Source: Acanthamoeba lenticulata (Eukaryota > Discosea > Longamoebia > Acanthamoebidae). Taken from it: a DNA stretch of 50,477 nt. Numbering within the stretch: the stretch's first letter is position 1; each line of letters opens with the position of its first letter. The position numbers and the translations under genes are program-made. A model generated the notes under the pieces. That model saw nothing but the letters and a program-made list of their open reading frames with translations. It ran no database searches and had not been told where the DNA came from. The DNA lies in contig NAVB01000012.1 of the NCBI GenBank assembly GCA_002179805.1, forward strand, positions 1 through 50,477, read 5' to 3'. Positions 15,001 to 25,109 of the stretch are shown in pieces.

Positions 15001-18000
15001 ACGGTGTCGACCACGCCCAGCGCCTCGTCCACACCTACCGCTTCGACCACGTCCTCGCCCACCTTCTCGGCGTCTCGCACTCCCTCGAGCACAACTTCAC
15101 CGTCGCGCACACCGACAGCCACGGTGTCGCCTACGGCGTCGCCCACGGCGTCGGCGTCGCGCACACCGACGCCCAGCATCTCCAGCTCGCCGACCAGCAG
15201 CGTCAGTCCGTCCTCGTCGCGCTCGCCGACGCCATCCATCTCTGCGTCCGTGACGCCCTCGCCCACGATTTCGGCGTCGCACACGCCATCGCCGACGAGC
15301 AGCGTCACACCATCGGGCTCGCGCACTCCGACGCCTACAATCTCGACGTCACCGACGGCCAGCATCACACCGTCGTCGTCACGCTCGGCCACGCCCTCAG
15401 TCTCTGCGTCGACCACGCCGTCAACCTCACCGTCGTCGTCGCGTACGCCGACGCCTACGATCTCGACGTCAGGCACGCCGTCGCCGACAAGCAGCACAAC
15501 GCCCTCGCCGTCGCGCTCGCCTACGCCTTCCATCTCCGGGTCGCGCTCACCGACGCCCACGATCTCGACATCAGGCACACCGACACCCTCGCTCTCGGCG
15601 TCACGTACACCGTTGACCACGCCATCGTCTTCGCCGACAAGCAGCGTCACACCATCGGGCTCGCGCACACCGACGCCCACGATCTCGACCTCGGGCACAC
15701 CAACGCCCTCGATCTCGGCGTCGCGTACACCGTCGACTACGCCGTCGCCATCGCGCTCACCTTCGCCCTCGGTCTCGGCCACACCGTCGCCGTCACGCAC
15801 GCCCACCCCGACGATTTCCGAGTCGCGCACGCCGTCGCCCACAGCCAGTGCCACGCCGACTGAGTCGCGCACGCCAACGCCTTCAGTCTCTGGGTCGCGT
15901 TCGCCAACGCCTTCGGTCTCGGAGTCACGTACGCCGTCGGCCACGGTCTCACCGTCGGGCACACCGACGCCCTCGGTCTCGGCGTCGCGCACACCATCGA
16001 TCACGCCGTCGACCACGGCGTCGCCCTCGCCGACAAGCAGCGCCACACCATCGAGCTCGCGCACACCGACGCCCACGATCTCGACCTCGGGCACACCAAC
16101 GCCCTCGATCTCGGCGTCGCGTACACCGTCGACCACGCCGTCACCGTCTGGCACACCTACGCCCTCGGTCTCGGCGTCGCGTAATCCGTCAACCACGCCG
16201 TCGGCCACGGCGTCGCCCTCGCCCACAAGCAGCGTCACGCCGTCGGGCTCGCGCACACCGACGCCCACGATCTCCGAATCCCGCACACCGTCGCCGACGG
16301 CTAGCGCCTCACCGCCCGAGTCGCGCTCACCCACGCCCTCCGTCTCTGGGTCGCGCTCTCCCACGCCCTCGATCTCAGAGTCGCGCACGCCATCAACCAC
16401 ACCGTCGATGTCTCGCACGCCCACGGCCTCGGCCTCAATGTCTCGCACGCCCACGCCATCGGCGTCAGGCTCACGCTCACCAACGCCTTCCGTGTCCGGG
16501 TCGCCCACGAGCAGCGTCACGCCGTCCGCTTCAAGCACGCCTTCGGCCACACTGTCGCCGTCACGCACGCCCACCCCGACGACTTCCGAGTCGCGCACGC
16601 CGTCGCCCACAGCCAGTGCCACGCCGACTGAGTCGCGCACGCCAACGCCTTCAGTCTCTGGGTCGCGTTCGCCCACGCCCACGACTTCGCCGTCTGTCAC
16701 CTCATCGCCGACGATTAGTGTCTCGCCGTCATCGTCACGCACGCCCACACCCACGATCTCGCCGTCGCGCTCATCCACGCCGTCGATGTCAGAGTCGCGC
16801 ACGCCTTCCACGACGCCGTCGTCGACGCCCACGATCTCGCAGTCTCGCACGCCGTCGCCCACGGCAAGTGTGACGTCCTCGCCGACGCGCTCACCGACGC
16901 CATCGATCTCGGAGTCGCGCACGCCGTCGACCACGCCCTCACCGTCAAGGACGTCCACGCCATCGGTCTCAGCATCGCGCACGCCTACGCCCACCATCTC
17001 GGAGTCTCGCACGCCGTCACCGACCGGCAGTGTCACGCCGTCTGAGTCACGCTCGCCGACACCCAGCATCTCGGAGTCGCGCTCACCCACACCGTCGATC
17101 TCGGAGTCGCGCACGCCGTCCACCACGCCCTCGGCATCGAGGACGCCCTCGCCCTCGATCTCGGCGTCAAGCACATCGTCGCCGACAAGCAGTGTCACAC
17201 CGTCGCCGTCACGCACGCCGACGCCCACCATCTCAGAGTCACGCACGCCGTCGACCACGCCGTCGCCATCGCGCTCGCCCACGCCCACGATCTCAGTGTC
17301 TGGCTCGGCATCGCCCACACGCAGCGCTACGCCGTCGTCTTCGCGCTCGCCGACGCCGTCGATCTCGGAGTCACGCACGCCGTCGACCACGCCGTCGCCG
17401 TCGCGCACCCCCACTCCCACCATCTCCGAGTCGAACACGCCGTCGCCCACGAGCAGCGTCACGCCGTCAGAGTCCGTCACGCCGACACCTTCGATTTCTG
17501 AGTCGCGCACGCCCACGCCCAGCATCTCGGAGTCACGTTCGCCGACACCGTCGATCTCAAAGTCGCGCACGCCGTCGACCACGCCCTCGGTGTCGCGTAC
17601 ACCGACGCCCACGACCTCGCCGTCGCGCACGCCGTCTCCGACCAGCAGTGCCACACCGTCAGAGTCACGCTCGCCGAGTCCGAGCGCCTCCAACTCGCGC
17701 TCGCCGACGCCCTCGGTCTCTGAGTCACAGTCGCCCACGCCGTCGATCTCAGAGTCGCGCACACCGACGCCCTCTGTCTCCGAGTCGCGCACACCGACGC
17801 CTTCGAGCTCCCAATCGCGCACGCCCTCGCCGTCGAGCACCACCACACCCTCGCCGTCACAGACACCTACGCCGTCGATCTCTGAGTCACGCACGCCGAC
17901 GACCACGCCGTCGGCCTCACGCACGAGCTCGCCCAGCAGCAGCAACAGCCCGACGATGTCGCCCACCGCGTCGCCGTCGCCATCGATCACGCCCACGATC

Positions 18001-21000
18001 TCGGTCACGCCCTCGATATCGCGCACGCCCAGGGCCAGCCGCTCGGCCTCGCGCACGCCGTCCCGCACGCCCACGCGCACGCCCCCCGTCTCGCCCTCGC
18101 CATCGACCACGGTCTACGTCAGCCACGCACCTGCCATCTTATCATCCTCGCCGACGAGGTCTATCACGCCGACAACGACGCCCTCAGGGTCGCCCTCGAT
18201 ATCGACCACGCCGTCGTTCTCTCCGACGATCTCGTTCACGCCGTCGGAGACGCCGCCCAACTCGCCCTCGCCCTCGATCACCCCGACGGTCTCGGTGACG
18301 AACTCTATCACGCCTTCAGTGACGCCGACCTTCTCCGTCACGGCCTCACCGACACGCTCGGTTTCGCCGTCACCGTCACAGTCGCGCTCGCCGTCGTCCA
18401 CGCCCTCCAAGTCGGTCGTCTACGCGTCCCACGCGCCCGGCCTGCCCTCGGCCTCGCCCTCATCGGTCACGCCGTCAGAGACGCCGTCGAACTCACCCTC
18501 GTCGTCGATCACGCCGACGATCTCGGTCACGCCCAGCGTCACGCGCACGCCCACGCCGTCCCGTATCCCGTCGCCGTCGCGGTCGCCCACCAAGTCGGCC
18601 ACTCCCTCGCCCTCGCTGTCGCCCTCCAACACCTTTACCTACGCCTCCCATCTGCCTGGCTTCCCGTCGACCACGCCGAGCGGCTCGCCGACGTCAGTCA
18701 CGCCTTCGGAGACGCCGTCGAACTCGCCTTCGTCGTCGGTCACGCCGTCCACCACGCCGACGATCTCCATCACGCCCAGCGTCACGGCCGCGCCGTCGGA
18801 GACCCGCACGCCATCGCCCACGCAGACGCCGTCGATTTCGGTCACGCCCACGTCCAGCCCGAGCGTGTCTCTGTCCCGCAGCCCGGCGCCGTCCCGCTCG
18901 CCGTCGTCAACAGCCTCGATCTCGCCTCCGCCGTCAACGTCGTCGAGCGTCTCGCCCACGGCTTCCGCCACGCTGTCGCCCAGCGTGCCGATGTCGCACG
19001 CGCCAACACGGTCGCCGGTCTCACCCAGCCCGACCCGCACGGCCACGACCTCGCCCTCGAACACGCCCACCAACACGCCCACCCCGTCGATCTCCATCAC
19101 GCCCAGCAGCTCGGCTACGTCCTCGCCTACGGAGTCACCATCGCCTTCGGTCACGCCCAGCATCTCGCTGTCGCCCACGCCCTCGACATCGGTCACGCCG
19201 GATCCCTCTCCCTCGCAGACGCCCACGCCAAGCATCTCGACGTCCAACTCGCCGTCAGCGAGCAGCTCGCCCACGCCGTCGATTTCGGTCACACCGTCTG
19301 TCTCCCCGACGAGCGCGCGCTCGCCCTCGCGTTCGCGCACGCCGTCGCCGACCATCTCCACCACGCCGACCGTCACGCCGACCATCTCCGAGACACCGTC
19401 CACGACACCCACGAGCACGCCGTCGAACTCCCGCTCGCCGTCGAACTCGCGCACGCCGTCGCCGACCAGGTCGATCACACCCACTGTGTCGCCGCCCAAC
19501 TCGGGCACACCGTCGGTCACGCCCACCATTTCAGTCACGCCGTCGGTGTCGCCGCCCAACTCGGCCACGCCGTCGACGACGCCCACGATCTCGGTCACGC
19601 CGTCGAACACGCGCACGCCCACGCCGACGAGGTCCACTACGCCGTCTGTGTCTCCGCCCAACTCGGGCACGCCTTCGACGACACCTACGATCTCGGTCAC
19701 GCCGTCGATCACGCCGACAATCTCGGTCACGCCGTCGAACACACGCACGCCGACACCCACGATCTCACAGACGCCGTCAGTGTCGCCGCCCAACTCTGTG
19801 ACGCCGTCGACGACGCCCACGATCTCAGTCACGCCAACAACCACGCCCACGATCTCGGTCACGCCAACGACCACGCCCACGATCTCCGTAACGCCGTCAA
19901 ACACGCGCACACCGACACCCACGATCTCAAAGACGCCATCAGTGACGCCCACGATCTCGGAGACGCCATCGATTACTCCGACAATCTCGGTCACACCGTC
20001 GAGCACGCCCACCATTTCTGTCACGCCGTCAAGCTCGCGCACGCCGACGCCCACGATCTCACAGACGCCGTCAGTGTCGCCACCCAACTCGGGCACGCCT
20101 TCGACGACACCCACGATCTCGGTCACGCCGTCGGTCACGCCCACGGTCTCGGTCACGCCGTCCAACACGCGAACACCAACGCCCACGATCTCGCTCACGC
20201 CGTCGGTCACGCCCACGATCTCAGTCACGCCGTCGGTCACACCCACAATTTCTGTCACGCCATCCGTCACGCCCACGATTTCGGTGACGCCATCCAACAC
20301 GCGCACGCCAACGCCCACGATCTCCTTGACGCCGTCAGTGTCGCCGCCCAACTCGGGCACGCCCTCGACAACCCCCACGATCTCGGTCACGCCATCGGTC
20401 ACGCCGACCATCTCGGTCACGCCATCGGTCACGCCAACCATCTCGGTGACGCCGTCGAGCACACGCACGCCGACACCGACGATCTCACAGACGCCGTCAG
20501 TGTCGCCACCCAACTCGGGCACGCCCTCGACGACACCCACTATCTCGGTCACGCCGTCGATCACGCCCACCATCTCGGTGACGCCGTCGAACACGCGCAC
20601 GCCGACGCCCACGATCTCACAGACGCCGTCAGTGTCGCCGCCCAACTCGGGCACGCCCTCGACGACGCCCACGATCTCGGTCACGCCGTCGATCACGCCC
20701 ACCATCTCGGTCACGCCATCGAACACGCGCACGCCGACGCCCACGATCTCCTTGACCCCGACAACCACGCCCTCCAACTCGCGCACGCCGACGACCACGC
20801 CGTCCAACTCGCGCTCGCCGTCAACCACGCCCTCGATCTCGGTGACACCGTCAATCACGCCCACCATCTCGGTGACACCGTCAATCACGCCGACGACCAC
20901 GCCCTCTAACTCGCGCTCGCCGTCGACGACGCCCACGATCTCGGTGACGCCATCGACCACGCCGTCCAACTCGCGCACGCCGACAAGCACGCCGTCCAAC

Positions 21001-23385
21001 TCGCGCTCGCCATCGACCACGCCGTCGATCACGCCGACCATCTCTGTGACGCCGTCGACGACGCCGACCATCTCCGTGACACCGTCGACAACGCCGTCCA
21101 ATTCGCGCACGCCGTCAACGACGCCGTCCAACTCGCGCACGCCGTCAACGACGCCGTCCAACTCGCGTACGCCGTCAACGACGCCGTCCAACTCGCGCAC
21201 GCCGTCGATCACGCCCACCATCTCGCGCTCGGCCTCGCCTTCGCGCTCCGCCGCCGCCTCGCCTGGCCAGGCGTCGGCCAGTGCCACGCCGACCGCCGGC
21301 AACTCTACGCCGTTCCCGTCGGGCCTGACCTCGCCGTCAGGGGAGGCCGCGGTAAGCGCCTCGCCCTCGTCCAACGGCGGCGAGGAGTCCTCGGCGACGC
21401 CGCTCCTCACCCGGTCGCCCACGCCCACGAGTGCGGGCGACTCCACGCCGTTCCCGTCGGGTGTGGTCGCTGGGTCGGCATCGCCCGCGAGAAGCGTGAC
21501 GCCCACGCCCAACTCTGGCGAGGAGCCCACGCCGACGCCGTTCCTGCCCAGCCCCTCGAGCGCCGAAGATCCGACGCCGTTCCCGTCGCCTCTGGGCACG
21601 CGTACACCAGCGGCCACCAGCAGCGTCTCGCCCACGCCCAACACTGATGACGAACCCACGCCGACGCCGTTCCTCACGCGAACGCCCACGCCCACGAGCG
21701 GAAGCGACCCGTCGCCGTTCCCGTCTGTCGTGGCCTCACGCTCGGCAGCGGCCACCAGCAGTATCACACCCTCGCCCAACTCGGGCGAGGAGGCCTCGAC
21801 GTCGCCGTTCCTGTCCCGGACACCCACGCCCACGACCGTAGGAGATTCGACGCCGTTCCCTTCGGCCGTCGTTCGGTCAGCGTCGCCCAGCGCCGGTAGC
21901 GTGCCCGATATTACGCCCACGCCCTCGCCCAGCACGGGCAGCGTGCCTGAGACGACGCCCGTGCCCTCGAGCAACGTTGACCTCACGCCCTTCCCGTCGT
22001 CTCTGAGCACCGGGGTCATCTCGCCGTCGAGCAGCCCGTTGCCGGTGATCGTCAGCAGCATGCCCACGGGGACGCTGAACGGTTCGACGAACCCGTCGCC
22101 GTCGTTGACAAATGACGAGACGCCCTTCCCGTCGACCCTGCCCTCGCGCTCGCCACCGGCCTCGATCAGCCCCTCGCCCGTGGCCAGCGGTACGCCCACG
22201 CCCACGCCCACCTTGACAGCGACGGCGACGGCAACCGTCTCGTCGACCGCCTCGCCGACAGCTACGCGCACCGCTACGCCAACCGCCACGCGCACCGCTA
22301 CGCCGACCGCTACGCCGACAGCCACGACGACCTCTACGCCGACAGCCACGCGCACTGCCACGCCGACAGCCACGCGGACGACTACGCCGACAGCCACACG
22401 TACCGCCACGCCGACAGCCACGCGCACCGCCACGCCGACCGCCACGCGCACCGCCTCGCCGACCGTCTCGCCGACTGCTTCGTCGACCGCTTCACCGACC
22501 ATCTCGCCGACCGCGTCGTCGACCGCTTCGCCGACTGCCTCGCCCACCGCCTCACCAACCGCCTCACCGACCGCCTCGCCGACCGCCTCGCCGACCGCCT
22601 CGCCGACCACCTCGCCGACCGTCTCGCCGACCGTCTCTCTGACCGCTTCGCCGTCGGTCTCGGTGGGATCGTCGCCCTCGGCAGCAGTACCGTCCGCCAC
22701 GGCTACGCCCACAATCGGAGCGAGCCCCTCCACCAGTGTCGCGCAGACCGTGTCGCCAACCCCCGGTTCAGGCGGCGGCAGTGACGCCAGCGTCACGCCG
22801 TCGGTCTCCGTGGGATCGTCGCCCTCGGCAGTGCCGTCGGTCTCGGTGGGATCGTCGCCCTCCGCCTTGGCCAGCGGAGCCCAGCCGTCGACTGCCATTT
22901 CGCCGACCTTTGCCCCGTCGCCCTTCACCTCGTCGTCGCTGGTCTCGCCGACGCCCGCGGCCTCGCGAAGCGTGTTGCCCCAGGCCTCGTCCACCAGCGG
23001 CGCGTTCCCATCGACTTCGCCCACGCGCGCCTCAGCCACCGTGAGCGCCGCGTCAGTGCTTCCCACCGCGAGCGGCCCGGTCACGAGCTCGCAGACGCCG
23101 GCCACCTCGCCCACCCGCGTGGCCAGTGGCTCGCCGCAGTACACGATACTTGCCATCAGCGGTCGAGTGACGCCCTTCGCGACCAACAGCGCCAACAAGA
23201 GGCAGACCACGCAGCACCGCGTGCGCGACGTTCTGTCGTTGGACGATGAAGACGACCAGCACATGCTTACGCCGCTCGTCGCCGTCGGCTGTGCTGCGCT
23301 GGCAATCACCGCCATCGTGGCTGCTGTGCTCGTCGTGCTTCGCAGACGTGAACGGCCCGATCTGGCCCACTTCATCGACGTCTGA
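1..23385 (+). CDS. giant Ser/Thr/Pro-rich mucin-like single-pass membrane protein (5' end outside window)
   Basis: The frame is open from base 1 to the TGA at 23383-23385, about 7,794 codons with no intron; the first Met in the window (421) is internal, so the N-terminus and signal peptide lie to the left. Almost all of it is Ser, Thr and Pro in short registers ([21 protein letters not shown]), with Asn, Gln, Ala, Val, Arg or Ile as spacers. I noticed no Cys before the membrane segment. The last 110 residues differ: a short non-repetitive stretch, an acidic DDEDDQ patch, a hydrophobic helix of about 23 residues (near 23272-23340), an RRR stop-transfer triplet and a tail of about 12 residues ending IDV. 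This is a type I topology with a huge, probably O-glycosylated rod outside the cell. A mucin-like coat protein or adhesin is inference; no ligand-binding domain is visible. An AATAAA follows 22 nt after the stop. Confidence 0.85.
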   Translation, partial: STPSNSPSSTPSNSPSTTPSNSPSSTPSNSPSSSPSNSPSSTPSNSPSPSSTPSNSPSSTPSNSPSSTPSNSPSSTPSNSPSTTPSNSPSRTPSNSPSSSPSNSPSSTPSNSPSPSSTPSNSPSSTPSNTPSSTPSNSPSMTPSNSPSSTPSNSPSSSPSNSPSSTPTNWPSNSPSTTPSSSPSSTPSNSPSSTPSTSPSSTPSTSPSSTPSNSPSRTPSNSPSSTPSSTPSASPSQSPTTSPSSTPSPSNSPSPSSTPSASVSPSSTASPTASPSPSSSQTPSQSPTPSASSSSSPSQSPSASPSPTSTSSPSNSPSTTPSTTPSNSASSTPSGSPSQSPSTSPSPTPSPSNSPSPSSTPSNSPSQSPSNSPSTTPSSSPSNTPSGSPSATPSNSPSSTPSASSSRSPSASSSSTQSPSNSPSPSGTQSPSASPSRSPTPSGSSSPSASPSSSPSPSATQSPSNSPSPSSTQSASASPSISPTASPSTTLSASSSPSTSTSQSPSNSPSPSSSRSPSASPSGSATPSSTASPSASATPSVSSSSSPSQSPSSTPSASSSQSPSASASSSASQTPSPSSSQSPSASPSRSPSSTPSASSSATPSQSPSPSLSASASPSSSPSRTPSPTGSQSPSPSATTTPSASASNSPSVTPSPSASSSQSPSASASSSASQTPSPSSSQSPSASPSRSPSSTPSASSSATPSQSPFSSPSASSSHSPSQSPSPSLPASPSPSSSSSPSRSPSSSPSPTSSASSSQSPSPSPSSTPSSTPSVSSSQSPSATQSPSSSASPSASQSPSASPSRSPTPSVSASTTPSASSSPSSSGSPSASMSPSGSPSASTTPSVSSSQSPSSSPSGSPSQTASPSSSRSPSLSPSATPSASSSQSPSASASSSASRSPSPSGSVSPSPSPSTSASTTPSASSSPSPSASSSPSKSPSRTPSPSSSLSPSASPSNSASPTPSVSSSTSPSQSPSSSPSPTPSASSSRSPSSSPSASPSGTQSPSNSPSPSGTQSPSTSPSTSPTPSGSQSPSASPSATQSPSNSPSPSSTQSPSASPSSSSSRSPSASPSGSPSRTPSPTSSQSPSASASASSTPSPSPSSTQSPSTSPSGSPTPSSSGSPTSSPSSTASPSATPSPSSTQSPSASPSSSPSQTPTPSATVSPTASPSSTASPSSSTSPSQSPSASPSTTRSPSNSPSPSQSPSASPSATQTPSSSPSASSSVSPSPSASRSPSASPSISPSSTPSASSSVSPSQSPSRTPSPTSSPSASTSPSSSPSTTPSASSSPSPSQSPSTSPSASPSATASSSQSPSASPSSSPSTTPSTSVSASPSRTPSSTPSVSSSPSLSPSPSMTPSASSSPSPSPSPSSSPSQTPSPSASPSQSPSRSPSSSPSTTPSASSSASPSQSPSASASSSASPSQSSSASPSATQSPSTSPSVTPSASSSQSPSTIPSRSPSSSSSPTPSQSPSSSPSSTPSMSSSPSASPSPTQSPSISPSPSSSQSASASPSRSPTPSGSASPSASSSATPSASSSASPSQSPSRTPTPSGTTSPSTSPSSTPSASSSSSPSTSPSSSPSSTPSVSSSPSLSPSPSGSASPTQSPSSTPSASSSPSASSTATPSSTASSTASPTRSPSATPSPSVTPSASNSPTPSSSPSRSASPSASASNSPSATPSASSSPSRSPSTSPSSTPSVSSSPSPSSSSSSSPSASSSRSPSASPSTSPSVSPSASQSSSPSQTPSPSSSQSPSMSPSSSPSSTQSPSNSPSPSQSPSSSPSPTPSASSSRSPSSSPSNSPSPSGTQSPSTSPSTSPTPSGSQSPSASPSATQSPYNSTSPSSTQSPSVSPSPSSSASVTPSTTSSPSPSQSPSSSPSITPSASSSPSPSQSPSTSPSASPSATASSSQSPSASPSSSPSTTPSASSSASPSHSPSRSPSASPSSSLSSTPSASSSASPSQTPSASPSTTQSPSSSPSASPSRSPSTTPSASSSPSPSSTPSASSSASPSQSPSASPSTTQSPSSSPSTSQSPSRSPSASPSSSPSSTPSASSSPSPSSSASSSASPTQSPSSSPSATPSASSSASPSHSPSRSPSTSPSSSPSSTPSASSSASPSQSPSASPSTTQSPSSSPSPSNTATPSNTASPSPSASASNSPSATPSRNPSISPSVTPSATPSASASPSSSASRTPSPSNSPSSTPSSSSSMTPSQSPSSSPSLTPSPSGSQSPSPSVSTTPSASSSPSSSASPSNSITPSSSPSPTPSASSSPSSSGSPSASASASRSPSPSVTPSASSTPSSSQSPSMSPSNSPSQTPSSTPSNSPSTTPSNSPSSTPSNSPSTTPPNSPSGTPSNTPSSTPSSTPSNSPSMTPSNSPSRTPSSTPSNSPSTTPSFSPSNSPTSSPTSSPSSSPSSTPSSTPSNSPSSSPSSSPSSSPSSSPSSSPPNSPSSTPSNSPSNSPSSSPSSSPSKSPSSSPSRSPSASPSSSASSTPSSSPSNSPSPSSSNSPSSTPSNSPSMTPSTYPSRTPSPSGSQSPSPSASTTPSASSSPSPSPTQSPSRSPSESPSATASSSQSPSASPSSSPSTTPSASSSASPSQSPSRSPSASPSSSPSTTPSASSSPSPSQSPSTSSSASPSATTSSSQSPSASPSSSPSTTPSASSSASPSQSPSRSPSASPSSSPSVSSWPSPSSTPSASSSPSPSQSPSRSASPSTTQSPSSSPSASSSRSPSTTPSASSSASPSQSPSRSPSASPSSSPSSTPSASSSQSPSSTPSASSSASPSQSPSASPSTTQSPSSSPSPSPSASPSGYVTPSSTASPSASATPSVSSSSSPSQSPSSTPSASSSQSPSASPSRSPSSTPSASSSATPSQSPSSSPSSSASQSPSASPSGSPTPSGSASPTASATPSASSSSSPSQTPSSTASLSPSSSQSPSQSPSPSSTPSPFSSPSSTPSASSSQTPSQSPSNSPSPSSSRSPSASPSRSTSPSGTASPSASVSPSVSSSSSPSNSPSTTPSASSSRSPSPSATQSPSNSPSPSSSRSPSASPSGSATPSSTASPSASATPSVSSSSSPSQSPSSTPSASSSQSPSASASSSASQTPSPSSSQSPSASPSRSPSSTPSASSSATPSQSPSPSLSASASPSSSPSRTPSPTGSQSPSPSATTTPSASASNSPSVTPSPSASSSQSPSASPSPTPSASSSQSPSNSPSSSPSSTPSASNSPSASPSTTPSASTSTTPSASPSSTQSPSNSPSPSSMPSASPSSSPSPSGSASPSTSPSSTPSASSSPSPSASSSTSQTPSPSSSQSSSPSASATPSSSSTTSPSTTPSNSPSSTPSATSSPSVTPSASSSQTPSPSLSSSPSPSPSASNSASATPSASASPSSSPSRNPSISPSSTPSPSSSPSPSASLSSSPSATPSSSSSSSPSASPSPSSSPSQSPSVSPSATQSPSSSPSPSASQSPSASPSNSPTPSGTSSPTVSPSTTPSASSSPSSSASPSGSPSGTPSPSSSASPSSTPSSSSSTTPSASSSPSPSQSAFASPSSSSSRSPSSTASPTASVSATASLSSSPSTSASPSSSPSRTPSPSGSPSLSTSPSTTLSPTGSPTSSPTRSPTSSPTQSPTQSLTPSPTGSPTSTSTRSPTSSPTQSPTPSSTQTPTQSPTRTPTASPTMSPSRTPTRSPSGTPTPSPSGSATPSRSGSPTASPTPSVSLTRSPSRTPTASPSGSFTPTTTPSRSGSPTISPSRTPTSSPTRSPSSTSSPTNSPTTSPTASPSPTTSASVSPSRSPTASPTQSSTSSPTSSPTSSPTASPTASPTWSPTSTPSSSPTNSPSRSPTASPTRSPSSSPTSSPTRSPTASPTSSPTATSTPTVSPSRSPTASPTRSPTSSPSSSPTNSPTMSPMASPTRSPTSTPTSSPPNSPSRSPTASPTRSPTSSPTSSATKSPTASPTASSTRSPTSTPTVSPSRSPTSSPTRSPTSSPSSSPTRSPTSTSTPTVSPSRSPTASPTRSPTSSPTSSATNSPTASPTASPTLSPTSSPTSSPTNSPTASPTASPTRSPTSTPSPSATSSPSATLTPTPSVTRTPSTSPTASPSVTNSPTPTSTPTVSPSRSPTASPTRSPTSTPSSSPTSSPTATSTATVSPSRSPTASPTRSPTATPSSSPTRSPTATSTPSVSPSRSPTASPTRSPTSTASSSPTGSPTATSTPTPAVTRTPSPSTSPTASPSPTRSPTATSTPTASPSQSPTASPTRSPTATPSPSPTSSPTATSTPTVSPSRSPTASPTRSPTSTPSSSPTSSPTATSTATVSPSRSPTASPTRSPTATPSSSPTTSPTATPTPTVSPSRSPTASPTRSPTSTPSSSATSSPTTTSTPTPSVTRTSSPSTSPTASPSVTNSPTPTSTPTVSPSRSPTASPTRSPTTTPSSSPTSSPTATSTATVSPSRSPTASPTRSPTATPSSSPTSSPTATSTPSVSPSRSPTASPTRSPTTTPSSSPTRSPTATSTPSMSPSRSPTASPTRSPTSTASSSPTGSPTATSTPTPSVTRTPSPSTSPTASPSPTRSPTATSTPTVSPSRSPTASPTRSPTLTPSSSATSSPTTTSTPSPSATRTPSPSTSPTTSPTASPTRSSTATPTVSPSQSPTASPTRSPTSTASPSPTTSPTTTSTPTVSPSRSPTTSPTRSPTSTPSSSPTRSPTSTSTPTVSPSQSPTASPTRSPTSSSTSSPTSSPTATSTPTVSPSRSPTASPTRSPTSSPSSSTNSPSRSPTASPTRSPTSTPTVSPSRSPTASPTRSPTSTPSSSPTNSPTPTPSPSVSPSRSSSPTNSPTPSATPSPSSSNSPTSTPSSSQSRTPTSSPSSTRTPTPTVSTSPTGTPTSTPSPTISQSPTVTPSRTPSSSSTPTATQTATASPSVTPSISTSPSASSSPSASVSATSSTTPSVSVSPSSSRSPTLSPTSSPSMSVTPSASRSPSASASASRSATPTISVTRTPTPSPTSTATGSPTVSTTPSASSTPTASTTSSPTFSASRTPSSTTSPSRTPTATVSPTASPTASASRTPTPSISSSPTSSVSPSSSRSPTPSISASVTPSPTISASHTPSPTSSVTPSGSRTPTPTISTSPTASITPSSSRSATPSVSASTTPSTSPSSSRTPTPTISTSGTPSPTSSTTPSPSRSPTPSISGSRSPTPTISTSGTPTPSLSASRTPLTTPSSSPTSSVTPSGSRTPTPTISTSGTPTPSISASRTPSTTPSPSRSPSPSVSATPSPSRTPTPTISESRTPSPTASATPTESRTPTPSVSGSRSPTPSVSESRTPSATVSPSGTPTPSVSASRTPSITPSTTASPSPTSSATPSSSRTPTPTISTSGTPTPSISASRTPSTTPSPSGTPTPSVSASRNPSTTPSATASPSPTSSVTPSGSRTPTPTISESRTPSPTASASPPESRSPTPSVSGSRSPTPSISESRTPSTTPSMSRTPTASASMSRTPTPSASGSRSPTPSVSGSPTSSVTPSASSTPSATLSPSRTPTPTTSESRTPSPTASATPTESRTPTPSVSGSRSPTPTTSPSVTSSPTISVSPSSSRTPTPTISPSRSSTPSMSESRTPSTTPSSTPTISQSRTPSPTASVTSSPTRSPTPSISESRTPSTTPSPSRTSTPSVSASRTPTPTISESRTPSPTGSVTPSESRSPTPSISESRSPTPSISESRTPSTTPSASRTPSPSISASSTSSPTSSVTPSPSRTPTPTISESRTPSTTPSPSRSPTPTISVSGSASPTRSATPSSSRSPTPSISESRTPSTTPSPSRTPTPTISESNTPSPTSSVTPSESVTPTPSISESRTPTPSISESRSPTPSISKSRTPSTTPSVSRTPTPTTSPSRTPSPTSSATPSESRSPSPSASNSRSPTPSVSESQSPTPSISESRTPTPSVSESRTPTPSSSQSRTPSPSSTTTPSPSQTPTPSISESRTPTTTPSASRTSSPSSSNSPTMSPTASPSPSITPTISVTPSISRTPRASRSASRTPSRTPTRTPPVSPSPSTTVYVSHAPAILSSSPTRSITPTTTPSGSPSISTTPSFSPTISFTPSETPPNSPSPSITPTVSVTNSITPSVTPTFSVTASPTRSVSPSPSQSRSPSSTPSKSVVYASHAPGLPSASPSSVTPSETPSNSPSSSITPTISVTPSVTRTPTPSRIPSPSRSPTKSATPSPSLSPSNTFTYASHLPGFPSTTPSGSPTSVTPSETPSNSPSSSVTPSTTPTISITPSVTAAPSETRTPSPTQTPSISVTPTSSPSVSLSRSPAPSRSPSSTASISPPPSTSSSVSPTASATLSPSVPMSHAPTRSPVSPSPTRTATTSPSNTPTNTPTPSISITPSSSATSSPTESPSPSVTPSISLSPTPSTSVTPDPSPSQTPTPSISTSNSPSASSSPTPSISVTPSVSPTSARSPSRSRTPSPTISTTPTVTPTISETPSTTPTSTPSNSRSPSNSRTPSPTRSITPTVSPPNSGTPSVTPTISVTPSVSPPNSATPSTTPTISVTPSNTRTPTPTRSTTPSVSPPNSGTPSTTPTISVTPSITPTISVTPSNTRTPTPTISQTPSVSPPNSVTPSTTPTISVTPTTTPTISVTPTTTPTISVTPSNTRTPTPTISKTPSVTPTISETPSITPTISVTPSSTPTISVTPSSSRTPTPTISQTPSVSPPNSGTPSTTPTISVTPSVTPTVSVTPSNTRTPTPTISLTPSVTPTISVTPSVTPTISVTPSVTPTISVTPSNTRTPTPTISLTPSVSPPNSGTPSTTPTISVTPSVTPTISVTPSVTPTISVTPSSTRTPTPTISQTPSVSPPNSGTPSTTPTISVTPSITPTISVTPSNTRTPTPTISQTPSVSPPNSGTPSTTPTISVTPSITPTISVTPSNTRTPTPTISLTPTTTPSNSRTPTTTPSNSRSPSTTPSISVTPSITPTISVTPSITPTTTPSNSRSPSTTPTISVTPSTTPSNSRTPTSTPSNSRSPSTTPSITPTISVTPSTTPTISVTPSTTPSNSRTPSTTPSNSRTPSTTPSNSRTPSTTPSNSRTPSITPTISRSASPSRSAAASPGQASASATPTAGNSTPFPSGLTSPSGEAAVSASPSSNGGEESSATPLLTRSPTPTSAGDSTPFPSGVVAGSASPARSVTPTPNSGEEPTPTPFLPSPSSAEDPTPFPSPLGTRTPAATSSVSPTPNTDDEPTPTPFLTRTPTPTSGSDPSPFPSVVASRSAAATSSITPSPNSGEEASTSPFLSRTPTPTTVGDSTPFPSAVVRSASPSAGSVPDITPTPSPSTGSVPETTPVPSSNVDLTPFPSSLSTGVISPSSSPLPVIVSSMPTGTLNGSTNPSPSLTNDETPFPSTLPSRSPPASISPSPVASGTPTPTPTLTATATATVSSTASPTATRTATPTATRTATPTATPTATTTSTPTATRTATPTATRTTTPTATRTATPTATRTATPTATRTASPTVSPTASSTASPTISPTASSTASPTASPTASPTASPTASPTASPTASPTTSPTVSPTVSLTASPSVSVGSSPSAAVPSATATPTIGASPSTSVAQTVSPTPGSGGGSDASVTPSVSVGSSPSAVPSVSVGSSPSALASGAQPSTAISPTFAPSPFTSSSLVSPTPAASRSVLPQASSTSGAFPSTSPTRASATVSAASVLPTASGPVTSSQTPATSPTRVASGSPQYTILAISGRVTPFATNSANKRQTTQHRVRDVLSLDDEDDQHMLTPLVAVGCAALAITAIVAAVLVVLRRRERPDLAHFIDV
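1507..1998 (+). repeat. 492-nt internal duplication, copy 1
   Basis: This stretch recurs at 9073-9564, offset by exactly 7,566 nt (2,522 codons, frame kept). Reading both copies side by side I found one base difference, G versus A, in an AACTCG/AACTCA codon pair near the start. Outside these limits the copies diverge at once. Such identity in a drifting Ser/Pro array points to recent duplication or gene conversion. Confidence 0.8.
9073..9564 (+). repeat. 492-nt internal duplication, copy 2
   Basis: Second copy of the segment at 1507-1998, same strand and frame, nearly identical in sequence including third codon positions. Confidence 0.8.
10790..14400 (+). repeat. repeat block B: about 33-residue SPT-rich units
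   Basis: The register changes near 10790 from SPS to SPT. From about 11250 the units are about 33 residues (99 nt), with a core [15 protein letters not shown] followed by a variable [23 protein letters not shown] half. Some units carry a [13 protein letters not shown] variant instead. The DNA is so regular that a second frame (11442-13382, same strand) stays open for 646 codons. Confidence 0.85.
14400..18080 (+). repeat. repeat block [18 protein letters not shown] units
   Basis: Arg- and Ile/Val-containing units such as [17 protein letters not shown] and [17 protein letters not shown], each about 8-12 residues in variable order. Basic residues are regularly spaced and SES supplies scattered acid, so this block is more charged than A or B. 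Confidence 0.8.
18100..19030 (+). repeat. block D: four spaced [V/T]Y-x-SH-x-P-type motifs
   Basis: Four short motifs break the Ser/Thr/Pro monotony: VYVSHAPA (near 18111), VYASHAPG (near 18417), TYASHLPG (near 18636) and VPMSHAPT (near 18976). Each is followed by a Ser/Thr-rich spacer, often with [15 protein letters not shown]. His and Tyr are very rare elsewhere in this ectodomain, so the motifs mark a distinct module, possibly a contact site. That role is inference. Confidence 0.75.
19030..21240 (+). repeat. repeat block [10 protein letters not shown] units
   Basis: Array of [22 protein letters not shown] and [12 protein letters not shown] units, with longer composite repeats of about 40 residues (for example near 19640, 20040, 20330 and 20620). 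It ends in several copies of [10 protein letters not shown] between about 20770 and 21210. The regular Ile and Val could give an extended beta-prone rod unlike block A. Confidence 0.85.
21240..22200 (+). repeat. block F: seven acidic D-x-TPFPS repeats
   Basis: Seven copies of [N/D]-x-[T/S]-P-F-P-S near 21303, 21442, 21571, 21706, 21846, 21979 and 22108, about 130-140 nt apart. The middle copies alternate with an acidic GEE-x-TPTPFL-x-RTPTPT half-unit. Phe and acidic residues set this block apart from the neutral arrays before it. Confidence 0.8.
22200..22660 (+). repeat. repeat block G: TPTATRTA and SPTA arrays
   Basis: Short array of [12 protein letters not shown] units followed by pure SPTASPTA repeats. 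It is the last simple array before the less repetitive juxtamembrane region. Confidence 0.85.
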
Positions 23386-23406
23386 TGAACTGTTTTTGTT
23401 CTAATT

Positions 23407-23412
23407 AATAAA
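23407..23412 (+). terminator. AATAAA poly(A) signal candidate of the giant gene
   Basis: AATAAA lies 22 nt after the TGA in an AT-rich stretch. The convergent gene's stop is at 23456, so the two 3' ends probably overlap or nearly touch. Confidence 0.5.
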
Positions 23413-23455
23413 CCTTTTGTGATAATTATTGGGCATGCATGTTTTGTTTTTGGCT

Positions 23456-24856
23456 TTACACTGCGAACTGATCAAGGCGGAAAGCGTAAGCGGAGAGGGT
23501 GCCACCAATGCACCCTGGCGTGGTGAAAACGAGGTGTTGGCCCAGCGAGACGTCCGTGATCTTCATTGCGCTGGCGAAGTTCAGCGCCACGCCGGTCTGA
23601 AGAATAAAGCTCTGGTACCCAGGGACCAAGCTGATGACGCCACCATAGCCTTCCATGAACGTTCCCTCGCCTAAAGCTGCAGTGGCCCAGTTCACAGAGC
23701 CCCAGTTGTCCTGGGCATCTGGTCGACACGGTACAGGGACGATAAGCCACAAGTCACACTCACGCACGAGCATGAACAAATGACGTACAGCCGACAGAAG
23801 CCCATCTCTTGCTGTCGAATGGGCCATAGGCCCGAGTGATGAGGCAGGAAAAGATACTGCCGTCCGCCAGGTACAAATTGTTATCGCGAGAGGTCGCCAG
23901 CGCGGAGACTGTGCATCCACCAGTTTCCAGGGACTGGGACCACACGGTCCGCAGGTACATCGAGTCGAGCTTGAACAGTGCCGTACAGCCTTGCGATCCG
24001 AATGCCGGGCACGTCGGCCAAGTGCTCGCCACGAACAGGAACTGTTGGTCGGCTGACAGACTCATCTTCCCGCCTAGTCCCCCAATGGGAGGAGGGAAGG
24101 AAGGAATGTGGTGAGGCATAGCAAACCAATGGTGAGGCAAGATCTGGAGACAGGTACCAGTAACGTTGGCCAGACGAATGCCCTGGAGGAGAAACCTGGC
24201 CATGTCGAACCGGAGCACTTCGGTGTACATCTCGCGCACGTACTTAGGCTGTGCGAGGATGTAGATCGCCTGCCGGGTGGTCGCTACGTCGTGGATTACG
24301 ACATTGCCAAGAGAATGCACCTGGAGGAAAGCAAACAAGCAAGCATGAGAAAATGGCGTGGGCCTCATGCGGCTGAGCCATGTGAAACCTGATAGACTGG
24401 CGTGCCCCAGGGGTCGTCTATCTGAAGAATGCTGGCGGCGACTGGGCCCTCTTGGTTGCGCGAAAACACCACGAAGAGGCTGTTTCCCCTCATCTGGGCT
24501 CCCCGCACTTGGGCGTTCTCAGAGGCCTGGCTGGCGGTCCTGTTGGACCACAGCGGGACGGGCGGGAAGGAGCTGAACAGTGACGAAGCGTAGAGGAAAG
24601 GCGACAACCCGAGGGTGAAAACAAAGTGGGGGCCGTCATCGGGCGCCGACTCGCCGAGGCTGGCCAATCCGGAGATGAAGTCGTAGGACTGGTTGGTGCA
24701 GTCGACCGACATCGCCACGTCAGGCTGGACCACCCGGGGCAGGCCGGGCTGGGCGGTGACCGGCTTAAAGGAACAGGCCGAAGGGGCCACCACCAACGCA
24801 AGGACCAGCGCAACAACAAACACCAGCGATTCTAGGGTACGGAAGCTTCTCGTCAT
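23456..24856 (-). CDS. secreted protein of unknown function
   Basis: Four exons on the minus strand: 24856-24389, 24320-24158, 24073-23789 and 23718-23456, giving 392 aa. All junctions are GT-AG with matching phase (introns of 68, 84 and 70 nt). The N-terminus is a basic MTRSFR followed by a run of Leu/Val/Ala and a small-residue APSACS site, a clear signal peptide; no other membrane helix or anchor is seen. The rest has short segments such as GKMSLSADQQFLFVAS and DNNLYLADGSIFSC that read like beta-propeller strands (quinoprotein or NHL style), but repeats are too weak to name a family. There are several Cys and N-glycosylation sites (for example NRT, NQS). It converges on the giant surface-protein gene with only 70 nt between the stops. 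Function unknown. Confidence 0.7.
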
Positions 24857-25109
24857 GTATGTGCCTGTAGTGTCCGGTCTTTTGCTGCTTGTGGTCTAGC
24901 GAGAGGGTCAAGGTAAGGGAACTGGAGCCTAGCCCCGCTTTATCGTCGGGGAGCCAACCAGAAGGACGCAATCAGTGGAAAAGTTGATGCAAAAGTCTCT
25001 TGTAGTTTTTCTTCTTTCTTGGATTGTTGTTGCTCCTGACCGTAAACAAGCCAGGAGAGCTGTACAGTTGACTTCGGGGCGCTGATGGCCCAGTTCTGCG
25101 GCCGTTCGT

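Noticed and set aside
1506..23375. Very long antisense frames (992, 784, 1,094, 2,384 and 1,578 codons), all Asp/Gly/Glu/Val-rich
   Set aside because: They mirror the sense codons: TCG, TCC, ACG, CCG and TCA read backwards in one frame give no stops. Their repeats follow exactly the sense repeats, and the sense frame alone has a membrane anchor, a stop and a poly(A) signal.
1..23385. Tandem array resembling a satellite or a CRISPR-like repeat
   Set aside because: Units change gradually, spacing follows codons and the frame stays open, so it is coding repeat DNA.
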